Below, piece after piece: positions 1 to 5,079 of a stretch of 10,906 nt of DNA; position 1 is the stretch's first letter, and the number at the start of each line of letters is the position of its first letter. Made by a program: the position numbers and the translations under genes. The stretch is from CAZVEV01 sp964625865 (GTDB taxonomy: Bacteria; Planctomycetota; Phycisphaerae; SM23-33), in assembly GCA_964625865.1 (NCBI GenBank), contig CAZVEV010000208.1, positions 1 to 10,906 of the forward strand, given 5' to 3'. Under the pieces are notes generated by a model that did not search any database, was not told where the DNA came from, and saw nothing but the letters and a program-made list of their open reading frames with translations.

Positions 1-105
1 TCGCTGTTTTCGGGCGAACCGAAGGTTCGCGTGCTGGCCAAGCAGCGCCGGCTGACGCGGGAGATATTTGACGGCCCGAACTTGGGCCAGGAGCGTGAAG
101 CATGA
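1..105 (+). CDS. C-terminal tail of an upstream gene (partial)
   Basis: The frame starting at base 1 is open and ends at TGA 103-105, giving the last 34 codons of a protein cut by the window edge. The tail is hydrophilic and basic (KVRVLAKQRRLTREIFDG is its core), with no membrane segment and no family motif I recognise. The stop overlaps the ATG of the next gene as ATGA, an arrangement typical of translational coupling, so the gene very probably belongs to the same operon. Position next to Tad-type genes suggests a Tad component, but 34 residues cannot show which one. Confidence 0.6.
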   Translation, partial: SLFSGEPKVRVLAKQRRLTREIFDGPNLGQEREA

Positions 106-293
106 AACTCGTGCGACGACGACGCAAGCTCCGTGAGATCCTGACCGACGAAACCGGGCAGGCGACCGTCGAGTGGATGCTGGTGCTGTTGGCCTTCATC
201 ATCCCGATGATCGTGATCCTGAACATGCTCCTTAACACGCTGATAGTTCACTACCGTTTGGTGACATTCTTGGAGACGCTGCCGTTCCCCTAA
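102..293 (+). CDS. Small Flp-like prepilin or TadE-like pseudopilin (63 aa)
   Basis: The protein has a very basic leader (RRRRK at residues 5-9), then G19|QATVEW, matching the class III prepilin site G|xxxxE-[YF] except that Trp25 replaces the usual Tyr/Phe. One hydrophobic helix follows (about 26-48), then a short tail ending LETLPFP. Cleavage after Gly19 would leave a 44-residue mature protein. In Tad systems such proteins are inserted in the inner membrane, processed by the TadV/CpaA peptidase and assembled into or with the pilus. The start is supported by CAGGAG about 8 bases upstream and by the ATGA overlap with the preceding gene. It differs enough from the next pilin to be a distinct subunit, probably minor. 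A shortened TadE-like protein is the main alternative. Confidence 0.8.
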   Translation: MKLVRRRRKLREILTDETGQATVEWMLVLLAFIIPMIVILNMLLNTLIVHYRLVTFLETLPFP

Positions 294-335
294 CGGATCG
301 AGGGAACGTGCGGAATCGAGTGGAAATCGATCCGT
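293..335 (+). repeat. 9-bp inverted repeat between the two prepilin genes
   Basis: ACGGATCGA (293-301) is perfectly complementary to TCGATCCGT (327-335), with a 25-base loop. The left arm begins on the last base of the upstream stop codon, and the right arm ends 4 bases before the GAGGA ribosome site (340-344) of the next prepilin. In mRNA it could form a stem at the gene junction. No U-tract follows, so it is not a standard terminator. Plausible roles are control of translation of the downstream pilin, or protection or processing of the transcript. Confidence 0.5.
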
Positions 336-351
336 ATACGAGGAATGTGAT

Positions 352-558
352 ATGTTGAAGGCTGTTGGCAGAAAGCTTCGGGCGTTGCACAGAGATGAGC
401 AAGGCGCCGACATGGTCGAGTACATCCTGATCGTAGCCGCGATCGCGCTGCCGGTTCTGGCAGTGGTGATCTGGTTCTGGAAGGACATCTCGACCTGGGC
501 GTACCAGCTCTGGAACAGTGCAAAGGACCAGGAAGGCGCCAGCCCCGGCGATTTCTAA
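352..558 (+). CDS. Flp-family prepilin, canonical motif (68 aa)
   Basis: This is a typical Flp/Fap pilin precursor: a basic leader of 18 residues, the site G18|ADMVEY with Glu at +5 and Tyr at +6, then a single hydrophobic helix (about 25-43, ILIVAAIALPVLAVVIWFW) and a short polar tail. The predicted mature subunit is about 50 residues, in the usual size range for Flp pilins, which polymerise into thin Tad pili used for adhesion and surface colonisation. GAGGA at 340-344 lies 7 bases before the ATG. It is the best candidate for the major pilin. The gene is flanked by two inverted repeats (293-335 and 565-581), a possible means of giving it a different mRNA level from the rest of the operon. 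Confidence 0.9.
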   Translation: MLKAVGRKLRALHRDEQGADMVEYILIVAAIALPVLAVVIWFWKDISTWAYQLWNSAKDQEGASPGDF

Positions 559-564
559 GCCCAA

Positions 565-581
565 GGCCGCTGTATGCGGCC
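565..581 (+). repeat. GC-only hairpin directly after the Flp pilin gene
   Basis: GGCCGC (565-570), loop TGTAT (571-575) and GCGGCC (576-581) form a six-pair all-GC stem starting 7 bases after the pilin stop codon. There is no T-run downstream, so a classical intrinsic terminator is not supported. It may act as an attenuator or as a 3' stabiliser of the pilin message. The earliest ATG of the next gene (574) lies in the loop. Confidence 0.55.
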
Positions 582-1218
582 CCTGAGGCAGATTAGCCGA
601 ACGGAATTAGGCATGCGTGGATATGCTGTACTGGCCATGCCTGAGATCGGCTTGGGAATGTGGGCGTACGGTGTATTGGCGGTGGCCCTGGTGGTCGCGT
701 CGATTACCGACGTTCGCGAAGGCAAGGTGCTTAACGTTGTGACGTACCCTGCCATCGTGATCGGCCTGATCGGGCACGCGCTGGTCGGCGGGCTCGGCCC
801 CGGAGAGGACCCGGGACTGGGCCTGCTCGGCTCGCTGAGCGGCTTTGCGGTGGGATTCGGCCCGCTGCTGGTCGCCTGGCTGGCCGGCGGTATCGGCGGC
901 GGCGACGCCAAGTTGATGGGCGCCGTCGGCGCGCTGACCGGTTGGCGGTTTACCCTGGCGGCCATGTTCTACGGCTTTGCCGTTGCCGGTGTCATGGCCG
1001 TTGTGATCATGCTCAAGCGGCGGATCACACGAGAGACGTTGGCTCGCATAATGCGCTGGCTGTATCTGGTGTTCACGCCGGCCAAGCCGGCGGACCCGGC
1101 GACCGAAGAGAGCCCAAAGCTCCCGTTCGGGCTGGCGCTGTGCATTGGTTCGGCCATCGCCCTGGTGGACGTGCTCTGCAGCGGTGCGGTGGCCCCGAGA
1201 CTCTGGATCGGGATATAG
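574..1218 (+). CDS. tadV: A24-family prepilin peptidase, TadV/CpaA type
   Basis: An integral-membrane aspartyl peptidase that would remove the leader of Flp prepilins and TadE-like pseudopilins at the cytoplasmic face of the inner membrane. Numbering from 574, both catalytic aspartates sit in the expected contexts: D46 in ITDVREGKVLN and D111 in GGGDAKLMGA, the GxGD motif. About six hydrophobic segments run through the protein. There is no N-terminal cysteine-rich methylase domain as in PilD, which fits the short TadV/CpaA class. The start is uncertain: 574 has AAGG 7 bases upstream but lies inside a hairpin loop, 613 has a weak GGA, and 637 would place the first Asp about 25 residues from the start, which is more usual for the family. 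The gene ends 4 bases before the next start. Confidence 0.88.
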   Translation: MRPLRQISRTELGMRGYAVLAMPEIGLGMWAYGVLAVALVVASITDVREGKVLNVVTYPAIVIGLIGHALVGGLGPGEDPGLGLLGSLSGFAVGFGPLLVAWLAGGIGGGDAKLMGAVGALTGWRFTLAAMFYGFAVAGVMAVVIMLKRRITRETLARIMRWLYLVFTPAKPADPATEESPKLPFGLALCIGSAIALVDVLCSGAVAPRLWIGI

Positions 1219-1222
1219 TGCC

Positions 1223-2161
1223 ATGAACAGTGTAACGCAGGAACCAAAGTCCCCCCGCCGGTGGATCTATCGCCTTGTCGTGTGGACGGTCGCCCTGGCG
1301 CCCCTGGTCGGCGGGTGGGCGTTTGTTCGCACGGCGCGGAACGCTCCGCCGGAGGCCTGGCTGCTCCGGGCGCTGAGCAGTCCCCTGTCGGTCACCTGCG
1401 GGCTGATCCTGTGGGCCGCGGTGGTGGGGGTGGTGGTGCTCGGCTCGCTCATGTGGCACGCCGGGGCCGCCGAACGCGCCAAGCGGAAGGGCAGCGGGGA
1501 GGCCGGCACGGTGATCCTGGAGTTCGCCATGTGCCTGCCGTTCATGCTGATGCTCACCCTGGTGCTGGTCCAGGCCTCGCTGCTGATGGGAGGCAACATC
1601 TGCGTGCACAACGCGGCGTACCTGGCGGCCCGCGCGGCGATCGTGCAGATCCCGGCGTATCGCAGCGAGAACGAGCCGTGGAACGTGCTGGAGGTCCCGA
1701 GGGTCTCGGGCAAGTACGTGGAGATCACCGCCGCGGGCGTCTGGGGCGTCATGCCCGTCTCCTATGGCGGGACGGACATTGCCGAGGAAGACACGCAGGT
1801 GCTGTCCAGTGCGCTGGCGAAGTTCGTCACGTCCTACGGCGGGCATCGCCCGGGCTGGGTCGACGGGTATCTCGGCAGGAAGCTGTACTACGCCCAGGAG
1901 AACACCTCCGTGTACGTCCTGCCCCCGGACGACGGGCTGGAGTACGGAAAGCAGGAAGACATCACGGTGAAGTTGTCGCACAAGTTCTACATGGCCGTGC
2001 CGTTCGTGGCGAGGCTGTTTCGGGCGTTGGGCGACGACGACGTGGTGGACCTGACCGCGCCGGCGAACGAGTACGCCATGATGATACGCACCTCGTGTAC
2101 GCTGACCAACGAGGGCGTGCAGAGTTACGTGGAAGAAGAAATGAACGAGGACCCGTCGTAG
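1223..2161 (+). CDS. TadE-like pseudopilin with a two-helix N-terminal extension (312 aa)
   Basis: From ATG 1223 the protein has two hydrophobic segments (about 14-35 and 56-78), a basic loop (AERAKRKGSGEAG), then G95|TVILEF and a third hydrophobic helix (about 101-123), followed by NAAYLAARAAI and an approximately 170-residue polar domain. The motif plus helix is the TadE-like signature, with Glu100 at +5 from a possible prepilin cleavage site. Predicted topology puts that site on the cytoplasmic side, so peptidase processing is possible and would release a two-helix membrane fragment. TadE-like proteins usually begin near this motif, so the 95-residue preface is unusual. ATG 1223 is preferred over ATG 1145, which would overlap the peptidase gene by 74 bases and add a sequence unlike a protein start. 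Role: probably a minor pilin or assembly factor of the Tad machine. Confidence 0.8.
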   Translation: MNSVTQEPKSPRRWIYRLVVWTVALAPLVGGWAFVRTARNAPPEAWLLRALSSPLSVTCGLILWAAVVGVVVLGSLMWHAGAAERAKRKGSGEAGTVILEFAMCLPFMLMLTLVLVQASLLMGGNICVHNAAYLAARAAIVQIPAYRSENEPWNVLEVPRVSGKYVEITAAGVWGVMPVSYGGTDIAEEDTQVLSSALAKFVTSYGGHRPGWVDGYLGRKLYYAQENTSVYVLPPDDGLEYGKQEDITVKLSHKFYMAVPFVARLFRALGDDDVVDLTAPANEYAMMIRTSCTLTNEGVQSYVEEEMNEDPS

Positions 2162-2213
2162 GGCCCACCCGGGCGCCGCGGGACCGGAACTGACGGAAGG
2201 TCGGAAAGCGTTA

Positions 2214-4997
2214 ATGCGGAAACACGGGACAGACGTGGCGGGCGTTGGACTGCCCGCAGGGACGAAGATCGGCAAGTACGAGATCCTCGAGCGATACGCC
2301 ATGGGCGGACAGGCCGTCGTCTACAAGGCCTACGACTCCCTGCTGGACAGGAACGTGGCGATCAAGCAGATCTCCACCCACCTTGCCGAGGACGCCCAGT
2401 TTATGGAGCGGTTCCGCAAGGAGGCGCAGATCCTGGCCAAACTGGGCGCCGAACAGCCCTGCATCGTGACGATTCACGACCTGATTGAAGACGAGCACGG
2501 TCTGTTCATCGTCATGGAGTTTGTTGCGGGGCACAGCCTGGCGACGATCATGGCCGACACGAACGGCCCGACGGAGACCAAGGCCGCCCTGCAGATTCTC
2601 TGGCGGCTGGCGGGGGCCTTGCACGCGGTCCACAGCGCGGGGATTGTCCATCGCGACATCAAGCCGGGCAACGTGATCATCGGCGAGGGCCTCTGGCCGA
2701 CGATCATGGATTTCGGCGTGGCCGCCAGCGTGACCGGCCAAACCTCCATGGTGCTCGGCACGACGCGGTACATGGCGCCCGAACTGTTCAACGGGAGCAT
2801 GGTCGACGGACGGGCCGACATGTACTCGCTGGGCTTCGTCATGTACGAGCTTCTGCTGGGCAAGCCGAAGTTCGACGAGATGTTCGCCGACGTCGTGCGC
2901 GACCCGCGCAGCGCGACGATGCGCTGGATGAAATGGCACGGCAACGCCGCGGTCCAGGCGCCGCTGCTGCACGAGGTCAATTCGAGCATTCCGGTGGCGC
3001 TGTCGTACATTGTCGCCCGCATGATCGCCAAGGACCCCGAGGAACGCTTCGAGTCCATGGAGGAACTGGGCAAGGCGATCAAGGGCGCCTTCTCGCCGCG
3101 AGGTCGTGGCGGCGGCAAGGCCGTGATCATCGCCCCGCCCGCGTCGATGATGAGAGGCGCAGGGATCGCCGCGGGCGAAGGCGGCCAGGACGAACTGGAA
3201 ATCGACACCGACGACGGGGTGTCCCTCGACCCCGAGCCGACCGTCCGCCTGCCCAAGAGCACGCTGTCGCTGAAGACCAAGCTGATCCTCCTGGGCGTCG
3301 CCCTGACCAGTCTGCTCGTGGTGTTCATCGTCTACTCGGCCAAGCAGGCCGAGAAACGCGCCGCGTTTGAAGCGAGGGTCAACCGCCTCTACAAACCCAT
3401 CGCCGAGAGCTATCGAAACGAGGAATGGCAGGCGACGGTCGACAACTATGCGTTGATGGTCAAGGCCGCCAAGGCCGAGGGCGGAGCCCCCATCGCCGAG
3501 ACCCTGCAACTGGCCAAGGGGCGAACGCTCCAGAGGCTCTCCAACGGTCATCTCGCCGTCAACGAGCAAGAGATGAACTGGGCCGGCGCCTTCAAGGCCG
3601 CCGAAGAGGCCAAGACCTCCCTGGAGGACCTCGAAGAACGGTTTGCCGCGGATGTTGCCGACAGCAAGGCGTTCGACCTCTGGATCAACAATATGTCCGA
3701 GGATATCAAGGACTTCCGAAGGAAGTACCTGAAGGTCCGGACGTTTGTCGAGTTCGACAGGAGGATCACCCAGGCCATTGCCAAAGGGGAGTACCAGTTC
3801 GCGTTGGAGCAGATGGAGCCGGAGCAGTTGAAGGCACGCGAGCTGATCCTGGGCGACGAGGAACGGGCCAAGCTCGCCAAATACCGCAAGACGATCAAGG
3901 AACACATGTTCATGGATGCGTTCCGGAAGATCGCCTCCGGTGCCGAGGCCCTCAAGGCCCGGGGCGAGCGGGACAAGGCGAAGATCGAGTTCACCAAGGC
4001 CCTGGAGATGATTCGTTCGGACGAGGCCGTCGCGATCCTGCCCGAGGCCGATCGGAAGAGCATCGAACAGCAACTGACGACCAAGATCGCCGCGATCGAC
4101 GACGTCCAGAAGGTCGCCACGTTGAAGCGCAACCTCGCGGTGGCCGTCAAGAACGGCGACCCGGCGGCGATCGTCAGGGCCATCGACATCCTGGTCGCCC
4201 ATCGGCCCGGTCACCCGGACAACAAGGCCCTGATCAAGCAGAAGAACGACATCATCGTCAACGAGGACCGGAAGAAGCTTCTCGCGGACGCCAAGGACGG
4301 CAGGCCCAGCCGGATCATACCGAAACTCAAGGCCTGGCTGGCCAAGCATCCGGGCGATGCGGCGGTCAAGGCCCGCCTGGACGAACTGGAGCAGGGCCTC
4401 GACCTTGCCGCCCGCGTCCGAGCGGCCAAGAACGCCTACTCCATGCGAAAGTGGGCCGACGCGATTCCCCTGCTCAAGGCCTTGTACAAGTACAACGCCG
4501 CCGACACGGGCATGGAGAGGCAGCAATTGCGTGACATGGTGGCCGAGTGCGAGATCCAGATCCTGTGGGGCGAGGCCGAGGCGCTTCGCGAGGCGAAGAA
4601 GTATGCCGAAGCGATCCGCAAGTACGAAGAGGTCCTCCAGAGGCGGCCGGAATGGCGCGAGAAGATCATGCGCCTGGTCGACGGGATGACCCAGACGCTG
4701 AAGTATGACAGTTCGATGGCCGCGGCCAAGGACGCGTTCGCCCGCAAGCAGTATCCCCAGGCGATCACGCATGCCAAGATCGCCAAGGAGATCCGCCCGA
4801 CGTCGGTCGAGGCGATCATGATCATCACGAACTCGCGTTACGAGCAGCAGATGGCCCAGGGGCGGGCGCGGGAAGAGCAGAAGGACTACAAAGGCGCTCT
4901 GGCGTACTACACGATCGCCTACGGAATCAAGAAGGCGCCCGAGGCCAAGCAGAAGATGGAAGACATGAAGTCGAAGATAGCGGGTGGCACGCCGTAG
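2214..4997 (+). CDS. Membrane Hanks-type Ser/Thr kinase with extracytoplasmic TPR-like repeats (927 aa)
   Basis: Residues 22-293 form a protein kinase domain: a nucleotide loop around YAMGGQAVVY (28-37), VAIK with Lys51, Glu70 in helix C, HRDIKPGN with catalytic Asp148 and Asn153, DFG 166-168, and GTTRYMAPE ending at 190. All catalytic residues are present, although two of the three glycines of the nucleotide loop are Ala (29 and 34). A linker with an acidic patch (326-341) leads to one membrane helix (about 355-375). The last 550 residues are charged, helical and repetitive, with four clear TPR-like units near 735-762, 788-815, 836-863 and 882-910, plus weaker ones before. The kinase would face the cytoplasm and the repeats the periplasm. 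GGAAAG precedes the ATG. Position among Tad genes suggests it senses or regulates this apparatus (inference); substrates are unknown. Confidence 0.92.
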   Translation: MRKHGTDVAGVGLPAGTKIGKYEILERYAMGGQAVVYKAYDSLLDRNVAIKQISTHLAEDAQFMERFRKEAQILAKLGAEQPCIVTIHDLIEDEHGLFIVMEFVAGHSLATIMADTNGPTETKAALQILWRLAGALHAVHSAGIVHRDIKPGNVIIGEGLWPTIMDFGVAASVTGQTSMVLGTTRYMAPELFNGSMVDGRADMYSLGFVMYELLLGKPKFDEMFADVVRDPRSATMRWMKWHGNAAVQAPLLHEVNSSIPVALSYIVARMIAKDPEERFESMEELGKAIKGAFSPRGRGGGKAVIIAPPASMMRGAGIAAGEGGQDELEIDTDDGVSLDPEPTVRLPKSTLSLKTKLILLGVALTSLLVVFIVYSAKQAEKRAAFEARVNRLYKPIAESYRNEEWQATVDNYALMVKAAKAEGGAPIAETLQLAKGRTLQRLSNGHLAVNEQEMNWAGAFKAAEEAKTSLEDLEERFAADVADSKAFDLWINNMSEDIKDFRRKYLKVRTFVEFDRRITQAIAKGEYQFALEQMEPEQLKARELILGDEERAKLAKYRKTIKEHMFMDAFRKIASGAEALKARGERDKAKIEFTKALEMIRSDEAVAILPEADRKSIEQQLTTKIAAIDDVQKVATLKRNLAVAVKNGDPAAIVRAIDILVAHRPGHPDNKALIKQKNDIIVNEDRKKLLADAKDGRPSRIIPKLKAWLAKHPGDAAVKARLDELEQGLDLAARVRAAKNAYSMRKWADAIPLLKALYKYNAADTGMERQQLRDMVAECEIQILWGEAEALREAKKYAEAIRKYEEVLQRRPEWREKIMRLVDGMTQTLKYDSSMAAAKDAFARKQYPQAITHAKIAKEIRPTSVEAIMIITNSRYEQQMAQGRAREEQKDYKGALAYYTIAYGIKKAPEAKQKMEDMKSKIAGGTP

Positions 4998-4998
4998 G

Positions 4999-5018
4999 TC
5001 CGGCCCGGCCGGGCCGGA
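4999..5018. repeat. Perfect 20-bp palindrome after the kinase gene
   Basis: Bases 4999-5018 (TCCGGCCCGGCCGGGCCGGA) equal their own reverse complement. The palindrome starts 1 base after the kinase stop codon, in the 82-base gap before the first TadG-like gene. In RNA it can form an 8-pair GC-rich stem with a GGCC loop. The following bases (AACGGCGCG) contain no U-run, so termination is not indicated. It could be a protein-binding site, an attenuator, or a block to 3' exonucleases that separates the kinase message from the downstream structural genes. Confidence 0.65.
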
Positions 5019-5067
5019 AACGGCGCGTTACCTGGCGTCACGGGCCCCGGTGATGGGGCGTGACGCC

Positions 5068-5075
5068 GGAAGGTG
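5068..5075 (+). promoter_or_regulatory. Ribosome binding site that sets the start of the first TadG-like gene
   Basis: GGAAGGTG lies 4 bases before ATG 5080. It is a strong Shine-Dalgarno match and decides against the earlier in-frame GTG 4984, which would lie inside the kinase gene, and ATG 5053, which lacks such a site. The choice also gives an N-terminus similar in length to that of the downstream paralogue. Confidence 0.7.
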
Positions 5076-5079
5076 TACC

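Noticed and set aside
1145..1222. An upstream ATG start extending the 312-aa TadE-like protein by 26 residues
   Set aside because: It would overlap the peptidase gene by 74 bases, and the added residues come from out-of-frame peptidase sequence.
2168..2182. Possible hairpin CCCG/CGGG before the kinase gene
   Set aside because: Only four pairs with a 7-base loop in very GC-rich sequence; expected by chance.
2211..4772. An 853-codon open frame on the minus strand, opposite the kinase gene
   Set aside because: The + strand kinase has clear motifs; the minus frame is a by-product of GC-rich third positions and yields a low-complexity Leu/Gly/Arg/Asp-rich product with no motif.
4984..5079. An upstream GTG start extending the first TadG-like protein by 32 residues
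   Set aside because: It overlaps the kinase gene, runs through the 20-bp palindrome, and lacks the strong ribosome site seen before ATG 5080.
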